Shown piece by piece: positions 38,890 to 48,243 of a DNA stretch of 64,000 bases. A program made the translations under genes and the position numbers. Under the pieces are notes generated by a model, which made no database searches, had not been told where the DNA came from, and worked only from the letters and a program-made list of their open reading frames with translations. The stretch spans positions 2,976,001-3,040,000 of the forward strand of contig NZ_CP028092.1 of assembly GCF_005491705.1 (NCBI RefSeq), written 5' to 3'. The stretch's first letter is position 1, and every line of letters begins with the position of its first letter. The stretch comes from Pontibacter sp. SGAir0037. GTDB taxonomy: Bacteria > Bacteroidota > Bacteroidia > Cytophagales > Hymenobacteraceae.

Positions 38890-39426
38890 TTATCCTCCTA
38901 CTACAGCATCACGCTTCAAGGCAATTGCGCCTTCGTAGAACATCATACCGTTCTGATAGCCAGCAATGGCAAACGTCCAGCCACGGCGGCCCGAAGAAAG
39001 CTGACCAGAGCCATAAGTACCGGAAATCTCAACAGGTAAGCCTTTCGTTCCTGCCTGTAGCACCACCCCATCAGGAGTTTTAACCAGAAGGATTCCTGAC
39101 TGATTTTTGGTAACGCGGTCGAACTGAGCGGCTGCCTTTGTGTTGCCAGGATGAAAGAATTCACCCCCAACTGATTTACCGCGACTGTCACGCTCTCCGG
39201 TTGTGGCCAGGTTGAACTGGTTAGAGTCCAGCGTTACATAAATCTCGCTGAAGCCTTCACCTGGTTTGAACTCATGTGGCGTTGCGATAGTTACGCCGTC
39301 CTCACCTGGTTCTTTAATGCCGCCGTCGGCAAACGCTTTCAGGGGCGCAAAGTAAGCAACACCCTGTAAGCCCGGGGTGTTGTCTGCTCCGCCTAAATCT
39401 GTTAAATCTTGCAAGTCTAATGGCAT
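38890..39426 (-). CDS. Phage structural protein, possibly tail tube or decoration
   Basis: A 178-residue, Gly-rich, probably all-beta protein: GVAYFAPLKAFADGGI, TIATPHEFKPGEGFSEIYVTLDSNQFN, VEISGTYGSGQLSSGRRGWTFAIAGYQNGMMFYEG. Size and composition suit a major tail tube protein or a capsid decoration protein. It follows the capsid genes in the same unit. Family not firmly recognised. Confidence 0.65.
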   Translation of the reverse strand: MPLDLQDLTDLGGADNTPGLQGVAYFAPLKAFADGGIKEPGEDGVTIATPHEFKPGEGFSEIYVTLDSNQFNLATTGERDSRGKSVGGEFFHPGNTKAAAQFDRVTKNQSGILLVKTPDGVVLQAGTKGLPVEISGTYGSGQLSSGRRGWTFAIAGYQNGMMFYEGAIALKRDAVVGG

Positions 39427-39439
39427 GATTTCTTCTCTT

Positions 39440-39868
39440 TTAAACGATTTCTTTTAATACACCTGAACCGATTTTCAGCAGTTCTCTTTGCAGCTTTCCG
39501 TCTTCCAGAAGCTCTGCAGCAGTTATCTCTCTGCCTTTGAAATTGAACTTCTGTACCGACACGTCATACTCTTTTCCATCTACAGAAACAGTTTGAGATA
39601 AAGAGGTAACGGATTTCTCTGCCACCTCATTAAGCTTCTCATGCTGTGCTTGGAGCGTATTCAAGAGTTCTGCGTTTTCGGCCTCCAATGCAGCTTTAGC
39701 TTCCTTTTCAGAAGCTAAAGCTTGTTCCAGTCCAGATACTTTCTCTGCAAGTTCTTTTGAAAGATTCTCAATCATAGACTGCAGGGAAGCCTTTTCAGCT
39801 TCTTTTGTAGTGATTTCCTGTTCCAGCTCAGCTACACGATCTTCAAGTTGTGCCTTAGTTTCAGCCAT
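39440..39868 (-). CDS. Coiled-coil phage protein next to the capsid gene
   Basis: A 142-residue protein. Residues 1-90 are a near-continuous heptad coiled coil (LEDRVAELEQEITTKEAEKASLQSMIENLSKELAEK), and residues about 95-142 a small globular domain (VSVDGKEYDVSVQKFNFKGREITAAELLED). A Shine-Dalgarno AGGAGG precedes the ATG. It could be a scaffold helper or a capsid-associated factor; the position right after the capsid gene supports a head role. Confidence 0.65.
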   Translation of the reverse strand: MAETKAQLEDRVAELEQEITTKEAEKASLQSMIENLSKELAEKVSGLEQALASEKEAKAALEAENAELLNTLQAQHEKLNEVAEKSVTSLSQTVSVDGKEYDVSVQKFNFKGREITAAELLEDGKLQRELLKIGSGVLKEIV

Positions 39869-39879
39869 GTTTAAACCTC

Positions 39880-40803
39880 CTATTGGATATCGTTTACACG
39901 CATGGCAGAAAGGTCACGAAACTGGAAGCCTACTGCCATGGCAATACCTGCTTTCAGTGTCCATACATCAGGGACAGTATTGATTTTGTTAGCGTCTCCT
40001 AACAAATCCGTACCCATTATCATATTTTCTTTTGGAGTGATGATAACGCGTCCGCTAGATCCCATCCAGGTAACAGGCTTGATTAAGCATTTACCGGCTG
40101 AATGTCTCAAATACAGCTGCCCGAACTGGTTATAGATAGGCTGTGTTCCAAAACGCTCTGCATAGTTCTCACAGTAAGAATCATAGCTGTTAAAGCTCAT
40201 GTATGCCACAGTGTTCATGTTGCGGTACACAACAGGAAGCGACTTGTATACAGCTTCTATCTGCTCTACAGCATCCGCTAAAGTAATAGCACCAGTTACA
40301 ACCGGAGTTACTTTTGTCTCTGTGATAGCAGCAGCCAGGATCGTTCCGAAGCCGTTAGCTACATCAATAGCGCTATTTCCAGAAGCATTATACACACCAC
40401 TATAAGCCGTAGTGTTGTTCAGCTCAGCACCAAACGCTTTCATTACCTGCTCCCAAGTGAATTTTTCCTCTGGAATATCATTCGGGTTAACACCAGCCTT
40501 CATCAGTTCAGATAACCAAATTTGGCGGTAGTCATCTGTATCAATGAGTAAGTCAGCCTTACCTACCTTCACTTCCAGAATCTGACCAGAATATTGCAAA
40601 GCATTTGCAGTTGGCTGGTGAGTGGAGTTGAAAGGCTTTAGGATACTACCAACGGTAAGCTTGGTGAATTGAGTGGCCTTTTTGATGCCTGGCAGAACTG
40701 TTACGTCCTGAGCGACATCCATGCCGTTAACCGCCTGCGCGATCAGTTGCTTTTGATAGGTGCCAGCATAGGCTGCCAGCGCATCTACTTTTACAGCGCT
40801 CAT
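39880..40803 (-). CDS. Major capsid protein (probable HK97 fold)
   Basis: A 307-residue protein following the protease-scaffold gene, the usual place for the coat protein. Marks: an N-terminal helix, then GIKKATQFTKLTVGSILKPFN, LIDTDDYRQIWLSEL, the long-spine region ITLADAVEQIEAVYKSLPVVYRNMN, and the late P/A-domain-like strands GRVIITPKENMIMGTDLLGD ... KAGIAMAVGFQFRDLSAMRVND. The pattern fits capsid proteins of Bacteroidota temperate phages. A firm family assignment would need a structure-based search. Confidence 0.8.
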   Translation of the reverse strand: MSAVKVDALAAYAGTYQKQLIAQAVNGMDVAQDVTVLPGIKKATQFTKLTVGSILKPFNSTHQPTANALQYSGQILEVKVGKADLLIDTDDYRQIWLSELMKAGVNPNDIPEEKFTWEQVMKAFGAELNNTTAYSGVYNASGNSAIDVANGFGTILAAAITETKVTPVVTGAITLADAVEQIEAVYKSLPVVYRNMNTVAYMSFNSYDSYCENYAERFGTQPIYNQFGQLYLRHSAGKCLIKPVTWMGSSGRVIITPKENMIMGTDLLGDANKINTVPDVWTLKAGIAMAVGFQFRDLSAMRVNDIQ

Positions 40804-40821
40804 TTATAGAATTTTAAAGGG

Positions 40822-42132
40822 TTAGCGTTTAAATGATTTACCCAACTCATGGAAGGCAGCTGCCTCTGTATCAAGACTAGCAGCAGGAGCTCCTTCTGTA
40901 ATCTCGGTAGTAGTTGCTGTTTCAGTAGTTGGCGTGGCTCCGGGCTGGGCACCGTAAGCTGCGACCTTAGCATTGGCATCCACCAGATTTTGCTCCAGTG
41001 TCGCTTTCTCAGAAACCAATGTTTCTTTTTCGGCTGTGAGGGTGGTGTTTTCAGATGTCAAGGCATCTACTCTGGCTGCTTTCGCCTGTAATGCCTCATA
41101 ATCTTCTTTAGAAATAAGGGCAGCGCCTGTGATGCCAGCCGCCTCCAGTTCTTCATTAGCAGCTTCTACCTTTGCTGATTCTACTACAGCAAGGTTTGCT
41201 AGTGCAGCAACTGCTGCAAATTTGTTTCTTCCAAACATGGTATGTGAATTTGAATTTTGCTCTGTGGATTGGGAATTTGCCAGCTCTAACGCCAGCTCTA
41301 CGGCACGCTCGAAAGTGCCTACTTCATCGGCCAGACCTGAAGCGACAGTGTCTTGACCTATATAAACTTTACCTGTAAGCACATTAAACTTTTTCAGGTC
41401 AAGTTTTCCATCTCTGTTCTCCTTAACAGCACCCATAAAAGCCCTGTTGAGTGGGTCCAGCATTTCAGCCCGAATAGCAGTGTAATCTCCTGATTGAGCT
41501 TTGTAATGAGCCTCATTTTTATCTACTGACTCCGTAGCACGAATATTATGCAGCTTAATGCCCTCTTTTTCATAGCGTGCGCTATAGTCTGCAAAAGAGA
41601 TCATGGTACCGATACTGCCAATCATAGCAGATTGTCCAGCTGCCACAACAGCATCTGCACCACTACCGGCCCAATAAGCAGCTGAACACATTTGCTCAGC
41701 AAAAGCTACGACAGGCTTTTTAGTATTCTTTATAACAGATGCAAAATGCTCTGTACCCAACACAGTGCCTCCAGGAGAAGAAAACTGCACGATAATGGCA
41801 GCAATATTCTCATGTGCATCTGCCTGTTGAATGCGCTGCCCTATCGTTCTGGTACCAGGTGAACCACAATAATCCTCCGTCATCATTGGCCCAGAGACAG
41901 GCACTACCGCAACAGCCCCTAATGGTGCTTCATCGTAGGCACTGAATCGAGTAAAAGCCTCACCACTGGCCGAAATGGCAAACGGCAGTGTTGAGGCTTC
42001 TTCATCTTGTATTCGGGCAGTGGATACAGGTTCACGGTTAATCAAAGCAAGCACATACGGCATATAACCGTTGGCTGCCTGCTCGTCTATTAACCATGCA
42101 CCGCGTAAAATATTGGAAAGAAGGTGGTTCAT
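40822..42132 (-). CDS. Capsid protease (S49/SppA-like) fused to a scaffold-like C-terminus
   Basis: A 436-residue protein, first gene of late unit 1. Residues about 65-265 are an S49 serine peptidase: VVPVSGPMMTEDYCG, IIVQFSSPGGTVLGTEHFA, the nucleophile S150 in EQMCSAAYWAGSGAD, then GQSAMIGSIGTMISFADY. Residues about 300-385 are a coiled coil (EDYEALQAKAARVDALTSENTTLTAEKETLVSEKATLEQN) followed by a Thr/Ala-rich tail. Protease plus scaffold in one chain recalls lambda C/Nu3. An internal Met, M279 (MFGRNKFAAV), could start a free scaffold protein. Confidence 0.85.
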   Translation of the reverse strand: MNHLLSNILRGAWLIDEQAANGYMPYVLALINREPVSTARIQDEEASTLPFAISASGEAFTRFSAYDEAPLGAVAVVPVSGPMMTEDYCGSPGTRTIGQRIQQADAHENIAAIIVQFSSPGGTVLGTEHFASVIKNTKKPVVAFAEQMCSAAYWAGSGADAVVAAGQSAMIGSIGTMISFADYSARYEKEGIKLHNIRATESVDKNEAHYKAQSGDYTAIRAEMLDPLNRAFMGAVKENRDGKLDLKKFNVLTGKVYIGQDTVASGLADEVGTFERAVELALELANSQSTEQNSNSHTMFGRNKFAAVAALANLAVVESAKVEAANEELEAAGITGAALISKEDYEALQAKAARVDALTSENTTLTAEKETLVSEKATLEQNLVDANAKVAAYGAQPGATPTTETATTTEITEGAPAASLDTEAAAFHELGKSFKR

Positions 42133-42180
42133 CTATGTAGCTGTAAGCTTCGACACAAAGATGAACCACACCCGAAGGAG

Positions 42181-42198
42181 AAAAAAGGACAGGGTTTT
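42181..42198 (-). promoter_or_regulatory. Late motif, copy 1 (capsid unit)
   Basis: AAAAAAGGACAGGGTTTT on the plus strand, identical over 18 bases to the copy at 34360. It stands between the stop of the 620-residue tail gene (42216) and the ATG at 42132 (49 bp). I see no terminator between 42199 and 42216. Confidence 0.65.
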
Positions 42199-42215
42199 GT
42201 AGGTATAAATGCCGG

Positions 42216-44078
42216 CTACTCTACCCCTATGATTAGATTATTAGCAGCTACCCTGTTCCACCAGGATCGCTCCCGTGCGTTGATGGTGGCCTCATCGATC
42301 ACCTCTTCCGCTGGCAGGTAGTGAGGGTTGATCTGCTGCAGGTTGGTGTTGCCGCCGTAAAACTCGTCTTTCCGAAGGTAGCCTTCCGAGAAGCGGTAGT
42401 CTTTCACGATGCCGTAGGTCATGTCGCTCACCTCGCAGCCCTGGCAGTTATTGGTGTTGTTGTAGTAATTATCGTGCATGTAGGAGCCGCCGGAATTGCC
42501 CTTATACTCACCTTGATCCACACCACCCACCTTTAAGAAGTCGGCTTTATCGGCCATCGCTTTTGAAATAGACGTGTTGCGTCGCATCTTCACATCCATG
42601 GCAGAGGCGATACCGAAGTGACCGCCGTTGGAATCCATGGCCAGGTTGTCTTCCACGTTGATGTACCTGGCGCAGGTATCAGGCCGGAACTGGTTGGTGG
42701 CGCCGGGAGACTCCACCAGGATAGATACTCCTGAGTCGTACTGCTCCGTGTTACCGCCGTGGTGGTGGCGCTGGTAGAGCCAGTAAGCCCTTCCTCGCAG
42801 GTGGTTGTTGCTCACGCTGGCGTAGGAACCCGCCTGGCCCCTTGCATTGGAAATAGAGATGGTATCCTCCCCGTCAGACTGGCCCATGCGCGAGAGCTGG
42901 TAGTTCCAGTCGATCTTCACGTTCGGAACCTCAGTGCCTTTAGTGTTGCCCCAGGTGATGAAATTTCCGTGCATGCGGGCGTAGCCGTCCTTGTGATCGC
43001 TCAGCTCCTCGCTTAACCGGCAGTCGATGTTGTAGCCAACATTGTACCGCACGTCAATGGAGTCGGTAGTGCCGTTACCTCTATATGTTCCCACGAACTT
43101 GATACCAGCTGAGTTACGGAAAAAGCAATGCTGGATGTCGAGGTTGATGTATTCCTCAATATCGATGAACTGCCTGTTCTGCACCAGCGTGCCCACAATC
43201 GGCAAGCCTCTGCCACGGACATTGCGGCAACGCAGGTTGATGCCCATGCCATGCCCTAATGTTGGGTTGTGCGTGCCGAAATGCGCCTTAATGCCTATAC
43301 GCGCATACTCTACCTCTACATTCGATAGGTCCACAAAGTCAGAGGTTTTCACGTCTACGGCGGGAACATCTGGATCAGTGCTTCTGTACCTGCCGGAGTA
43401 AACACCGCCAGCCGTGATCACCAGCGGCCCTTGCCAAACCTTGACTGCGTTGCCGTACGCCTTGGTAGAGGTTGCAGCAGGCCCGGCAGGTGTGGCCCCT
43501 ATTGCCTTGCGCCTTACCTTCAGGTGCCCCAACGGAATACTCACCCCCTCTAGATCGATGTAGGTGCCGTCGCACGGGCTCCAGGTCGATTCGTTGTTGG
43601 TGGTGTATTCGTAGTCTGCGCTGATCTCCCCAGGAGCTGGCAAGTATATAGCCGCATTAATGACATTGTCCTCAATCACAAATTTAGGCGCGGAGGTAAA
43701 ATCAACCAGAATACTCACTTCATCCGGCTCGATCACCGTGTAGCCGGTGCCAGGCAGCAGCGTAAGGTTGATCGTGTCGCCCGTCTGCCACCCCTGGCTT
43801 TCAAAGTAGTTGATAGAGAATGAGGCGATATTGCTTCCTGCTGCGAATGTGCGCGGGCTTGTAACTGTTTCCCCCTTTGTGGCTGCCGAGTGCATGGCAG
43901 TCACTGTAAGCGCATCGGAAGTGTCTCCGGAGCGATGAAAATCAAAAGTTGCCCGCACGTACTTTTCATATACCCCAGGCGTTACCTCAAACTCCTTCAC
44001 CTGGGAAGAGGCCGTTACCCATACATCTGCCAGAGCAACAGGGGCTGTACTATAACCTCTTATATAGAAACTAGGCAT
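42216..44078 (-). CDS. Phage tail protein with right-handed beta-helix
   Basis: A 620-residue protein. Residues 1-200 are beta-sandwich-like. From about 215 on, short repeating strands (VVITAGGVYSGRY-like turns, VDLSNVEVEYARIGIKAH, INLRCRNVRGRG, INLDIQHCFFRNSAGIKF, ASVSNNHLRGRAYWL, INVEDNLAMDSNGGHF, VKMRRNTSISKA) suggest a parallel beta-helix like those of polysaccharide-degrading tail spikes. A Shine-Dalgarno AGGAGG precedes the ATG, which lies within the last codons of the preceding gene (8-bp overlap). Substrate or receptor unknown. Confidence 0.72.
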   Translation of the reverse strand: MPSFYIRGYSTAPVALADVWVTASSQVKEFEVTPGVYEKYVRATFDFHRSGDTSDALTVTAMHSAATKGETVTSPRTFAAGSNIASFSINYFESQGWQTGDTINLTLLPGTGYTVIEPDEVSILVDFTSAPKFVIEDNVINAAIYLPAPGEISADYEYTTNNESTWSPCDGTYIDLEGVSIPLGHLKVRRKAIGATPAGPAATSTKAYGNAVKVWQGPLVITAGGVYSGRYRSTDPDVPAVDVKTSDFVDLSNVEVEYARIGIKAHFGTHNPTLGHGMGINLRCRNVRGRGLPIVGTLVQNRQFIDIEEYINLDIQHCFFRNSAGIKFVGTYRGNGTTDSIDVRYNVGYNIDCRLSEELSDHKDGYARMHGNFITWGNTKGTEVPNVKIDWNYQLSRMGQSDGEDTISISNARGQAGSYASVSNNHLRGRAYWLYQRHHHGGNTEQYDSGVSILVESPGATNQFRPDTCARYINVEDNLAMDSNGGHFGIASAMDVKMRRNTSISKAMADKADFLKVGGVDQGEYKGNSGGSYMHDNYYNNTNNCQGCEVSDMTYGIVKDYRFSEGYLRKDEFYGGNTNLQQINPHYLPAEEVIDEATINARERSWWNRVAANNLIIGVE

Positions 44079-47000
44079 AGTACCCTCCTACAAATCCACC
44101 TTTTCTCTCTGTAGAAGAAGGTGTTATGGTTAGCCTAATCCAATTCTCAGCACTAAGGTTTGTGATAGTAGCAAGGTCTGTATTCAAATCAGCCATTGTT
44201 GTCCTGGTAGTCATAGCTACACCTGCTTTGTAGAGTGTATATCCTGTAAATACCGCACTAAGGAAATCTATCTGAATCTTACCTCTGAATCTACAATCTG
44301 CTGTATCAGTATTCAGATCAAAATCAACTCCCCATTCTATCTTATCTCCTTTCCAGATTGTACCATTGCTTCTTACAGAATAACCTGTTGTTGTATCAGT
44401 ATAAGTATAACCTATTGGCACATCAGCAACAGCAGGACGTTGAGCAGTTGTACCACTTCTTCTTGAACCCACTTTAGCCCCTAATTGGTTAACCCATCTA
44501 ACATTAGTATTATCCCAATGTAGTTGCTCTTTTTCTGTACCTGTGTAGTACAGTGCTTTAAGATTTCCGAATCTTGTGAAATCCCACAATACAGGCAAAT
44601 CAGCGATATTAGACACTTCTGCAATACTCCCATCCCTATTAGTTCTTAGAATATTCTCTACATAAGAAACCAGGAAACCCTTATTCCCAGCTGCGACTAG
44701 GTTATTAGATATTATCTGTAATCTCGCCTTTATCTCTCTGGAAAGATGATTATTCCTAATCTCTGGCTTAATGAAGTCTAGTAATACCACAACAGGGGTA
44801 AAGGTTGCAGAAGGATAGTTTGTGGTCCTAAACAAAGTCCCTGCTATGAGATTATCAGGCGCATCAGGCGTTACATCAAATTGAATACCATTTAGTATTA
44901 CATCGCCCTCTAAGACACTGTTATTAACTAGCGGATAATTAAAAGTGTTGCCTATCTTATATACTCCATTGTAAGCATGTACTTTATTCCAAGAATACAT
45001 TCCGCCATTAAAAGGTGTAACAGCGTTGAATATTTCGCTATTATAGGCTTCTATCTTCGCTCTGTAGGCATGTGTAACAGGAACAACATTCTTGCAATTA
45101 TGAAGAATAAAGCTTATCAGAGGTGCCTGTCCTTTATTCGTAGAAGCATCAAACACCGCAACATTAGAGGCACCTGTAGTATTAAACGCTATTAAGTTAA
45201 TACCTGTATTTCTCCCAAAGTTTACATTCCTGCATTCTACAAAAAGGTTGTATTTCTCTGTGAAAGAAGGGAGTACGTTTGAGGCAGCCGCACTAACATT
45301 AACATTATTAGCACCTTGCCTAACTTGCATGAATGCGCTATAATAGTCGAAGTAGAATGCACTGAATCTATTATCATTATCAGAGGATGTAACACTAACA
45401 TTCTGTATCTGTACTCCATCCACGTACACATTGGGAAGTTTGATATGCTGTGTCAAGTTCTCCTGTGTTACCCTAACTGCGCTATTGAAAGAGTTTAGCC
45501 TGGCACCTCCACTAACAGCATTAGAGAATGTTACATTCTTAATATACAGATTGGTACATCCAGCATGTATTACTTCATTAACCTTGCCCGGATGAAAAGC
45601 AAAGCTATTAGTAGTATCAGCAGCTACAGTTATATCAACTACAGTGTTCTTACTATCGAATGATGTATATAATGTAGAAGACTCTACATAAATGTCTCCT
45701 CTAAATTCAGAAGCATAATCACTTCTACCAGACAGGATATATTGTGCTCCATGTACTTCTACATCTTTTATTCTCCATATTCCTCCGCCTGAATAAGTAA
45801 TGCCTTTATTACCTATTTTGGTGTTATTAACAGACCAATTCCACCCCCTGTAATGGCAATCTATTCTATTCGTAACACAGTTATGGAAGTTCACATTTGT
45901 AGACCTATGACCGCACGTAGAACCCCACTGATTGCTATTAAGCAAATCAGGACACGTATATTTATATATGTCTACATTCTGACAGTCTGTAATGTTGAGT
46001 ACATAAGACGAGTTGTTGTTTGTAAGACTGTGATTGTGATTAGCAGGAGTAGCAGAAAGCCCATCAACACTTACATTATAACACTTCAATAGGCGTATAA
46101 ATCCAAATATAGAATTTTGAATGGGGTATATGTCTGCTGTTATCCCACTTAGCTCTATATTACACAATCCTTCAAAGTAGAATCCTATCTGTCTATAAAT
46201 ACTAGGACTAGGACTTATATTAGATTGTAAGTACTTAACCGTGCCTCCTATAAAATATCTCTTATCTGAAAACTCATAGCCTTCTATGTAGTAAGCAAAA
46301 GTTCCATCTGGATTAACTAAATCTAAGTCGTTGTTATAAAATTCTCCTTCAATATTACCATGAACGTCTACAAAGAAATTCTCTTCCTTCCACCAAGTCT
46401 GCGCATTACCTCCAAGTCTTTCTGATTCTACTCTACCAACTCTATGAGCATCATACGTTCTAAGACATATATACTTGTTCTTAAGAGTAGATGCTGCTAT
46501 CCCTGTAAGTACTTTATTATTTGTGTTGATTGCAGCTTCAACTGCATTAAGAACAGTAGTTCTGGTAATATTATCAGTTATAGAAGTAGCAGAATGAAAG
46601 CTTGTTCTAGGACGAAAATTGATCCTAAAGTCTTTGTGACCATTACAATCCATTGTTAACTTCGCCTTAGAGAAGTCAGCAGAAACATAGATTGTAGTAT
46701 CTGTACCATCAGCTTTGAACAGGTATTCCCCTACAAGCGTAATATTGTAGTTCATTCTGTTATAGTAAGCAACCATAGTCTTGAAAGCGGGAAAGCTATC
46801 ATACGTGGTATTTTTCCTACCCCCAAAATGCTCTATAGAAAGGTACTCTGTAGTAGCTAGCTTAATATCTTCAACCACTAGTACTGAACCATTATCATCA
46901 GGCTCAGTAGTATTAGACACAAAGTAGTTTGCAGGGAAAGGAGTATCTCCTTTTGTAGAATACCCGCTCAAACGTACACCTCTGTACACTCCACTTTGCA

Positions 47001-48243
47001 GGAGAGTTATTTCAGTAGCAGACATTGCGCGTACTTGTGCAATAGTATCTTTGTCGAGGAACTTATCACGTACTTCTGTAAGTGCATTATTAGCATTCTC
47101 TTCTGTAGTAGCTATTATCTCCTCTACTTCAGGAGCCAGAGAGAGAACGTCGTTACCGGCACCATCAGTTGTTTTTTTGATAGTATCCGATCCGAGCACA
47201 GGGCGACCAGTAACGATTACAGATCCATTTGGGGCCAATAACTGGTTTTGTTCATTTACCCCAACAAATTTAGAAGCGGCTTCTGTGCGGAGTTGTGCCT
47301 TAGTTTCATCCAGCGTTTTCTTGTTAACCGGCTGGTTGCCTCTCGTTGGATCTGGAACCTGCAGGTTTGGGATAAGCACGGCATCTGAACCCTCAAAAGG
47401 AGTAACCAGAGATCTAAGGTTTAGAACTTCAACACGTGGAAGCAATCCTGTTGTCTCCAGCTGCTTAAGCAGAGGGTAATCGTTATTAAAAACACCGCCT
47501 GTATAAAGATCCTGGTATTGCTTCGGAGAAAGGTTGCCAAAGTAACTATTGTCTCCGGCATGGAAGCTGTCTCCTACAAAGGCATATACCTTTTTACCTG
47601 CTGCAACCGAATTGTAGTACTTGGTTATAAGCTGAAAATCAGCAGAGGCAGCATCGTTGATGTGGTAAGTAGAAGCGGTGTTGCCAGCATTGTTGTTAAC
47701 ATAAAGCAGATAAGGGAAATCACTGACCATGTGCTGGCTGAAGGCAAGCCTTGTCAGATCAACTAAATTAGAGTTGGGATGAAACAAATCATCGTATACA
47801 GCCGGGAAGCCCAATCGGGCTATATCAGTTAAGTAGCCTGCTGAATGGGTATAGTCAAAATACTGATCACTGTAAAACAGAAGGCGCTTGCCTGCATATT
47901 GTGCATTATATGCCGATCCTTGCTTAACTTCTATATAGTTAGCGGAGGCAGCAGGCTCATAAATATCCAGCTGCTGATTATAGGCCCTGGTAACTGAATA
48001 CCCGTAGGCATTTGCCGCCAGAGACGGCACGATGTAGAGCCTGAACTTGTACTCTGCCGGCAGTTCTGACTGCTCAGGAGCAACAGCCGAAAGGGCCGAA
48101 AACTTTTCCTGGAAGAAGTCTATGATTTGGGTGAGGGCCGCCCTTTCCTGTGCAGGCGTTATTTGGCCGTGGTTACCATCCGGCAAAGCGGAACCGATAC
48201 GCGCCTTCAGGGCATTGATCTCCTGTGGTGTTGTGATGCTCAT
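44071..48243 (-). CDS. Large tail fibre/spike protein (1390 aa), mosaic
   Basis: The largest protein in the window. Residues 1-60 resemble an attachment head (MSITTPQEINALKARIGSALPDG). Residues about 65-270 form a globular domain (RLLFYSDQYFDYTHSAGYLTDIARLGFPAVYDDLFHPN, KKVYAFVGDSFHAGDNSYFGN). A linker with a short helical stretch follows (about 300-410). From about 450 to 1250 it is rich in Asn, Tyr and Thr with beta-helix-like strands (VNFHNCVTNRIDCHYRGWN, NLYIKNVTFSNAV), and a C-terminal domain ends it. The DNA of the beta-helix part is much richer in A+T than both ends, a sign of module exchange. Probable receptor-binding spike. Confidence 0.75.
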   Translation of the reverse strand: MSITTPQEINALKARIGSALPDGNHGQITPAQERAALTQIIDFFQEKFSALSAVAPEQSELPAEYKFRLYIVPSLAANAYGYSVTRAYNQQLDIYEPAASANYIEVKQGSAYNAQYAGKRLLFYSDQYFDYTHSAGYLTDIARLGFPAVYDDLFHPNSNLVDLTRLAFSQHMVSDFPYLLYVNNNAGNTASTYHINDAASADFQLITKYYNSVAAGKKVYAFVGDSFHAGDNSYFGNLSPKQYQDLYTGGVFNNDYPLLKQLETTGLLPRVEVLNLRSLVTPFEGSDAVLIPNLQVPDPTRGNQPVNKKTLDETKAQLRTEAASKFVGVNEQNQLLAPNGSVIVTGRPVLGSDTIKKTTDGAGNDVLSLAPEVEEIIATTEENANNALTEVRDKFLDKDTIAQVRAMSATEITLLQSGVYRGVRLSGYSTKGDTPFPANYFVSNTTEPDDNGSVLVVEDIKLATTEYLSIEHFGGRKNTTYDSFPAFKTMVAYYNRMNYNITLVGEYLFKADGTDTTIYVSADFSKAKLTMDCNGHKDFRINFRPRTSFHSATSITDNITRTTVLNAVEAAINTNNKVLTGIAASTLKNKYICLRTYDAHRVGRVESERLGGNAQTWWKEENFFVDVHGNIEGEFYNNDLDLVNPDGTFAYYIEGYEFSDKRYFIGGTVKYLQSNISPSPSIYRQIGFYFEGLCNIELSGITADIYPIQNSIFGFIRLLKCYNVSVDGLSATPANHNHSLTNNNSSYVLNITDCQNVDIYKYTCPDLLNSNQWGSTCGHRSTNVNFHNCVTNRIDCHYRGWNWSVNNTKIGNKGITYSGGGIWRIKDVEVHGAQYILSGRSDYASEFRGDIYVESSTLYTSFDSKNTVVDITVAADTTNSFAFHPGKVNEVIHAGCTNLYIKNVTFSNAVSGGARLNSFNSAVRVTQENLTQHIKLPNVYVDGVQIQNVSVTSSDNDNRFSAFYFDYYSAFMQVRQGANNVNVSAAASNVLPSFTEKYNLFVECRNVNFGRNTGINLIAFNTTGASNVAVFDASTNKGQAPLISFILHNCKNVVPVTHAYRAKIEAYNSEIFNAVTPFNGGMYSWNKVHAYNGVYKIGNTFNYPLVNNSVLEGDVILNGIQFDVTPDAPDNLIAGTLFRTTNYPSATFTPVVVLLDFIKPEIRNNHLSREIKARLQIISNNLVAAGNKGFLVSYVENILRTNRDGSIAEVSNIADLPVLWDFTRFGNLKALYYTGTEKEQLHWDNTNVRWVNQLGAKVGSRRSGTTAQRPAVADVPIGYTYTDTTTGYSVRSNGTIWKGDKIEWGVDFDLNTDTADCRFRGKIQIDFLSAVFTGYTLYKAGVAMTTRTTMADLNTDLATITNLSAENWIRLTITPSSTERKGGFVGGYYA

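Noticed and set aside
42216..48243. Invertible tail-fibre segment driven by the serine recombinase
   Set aside because: I found no pair of inverted crossover sites or spare fibre ends around these genes.
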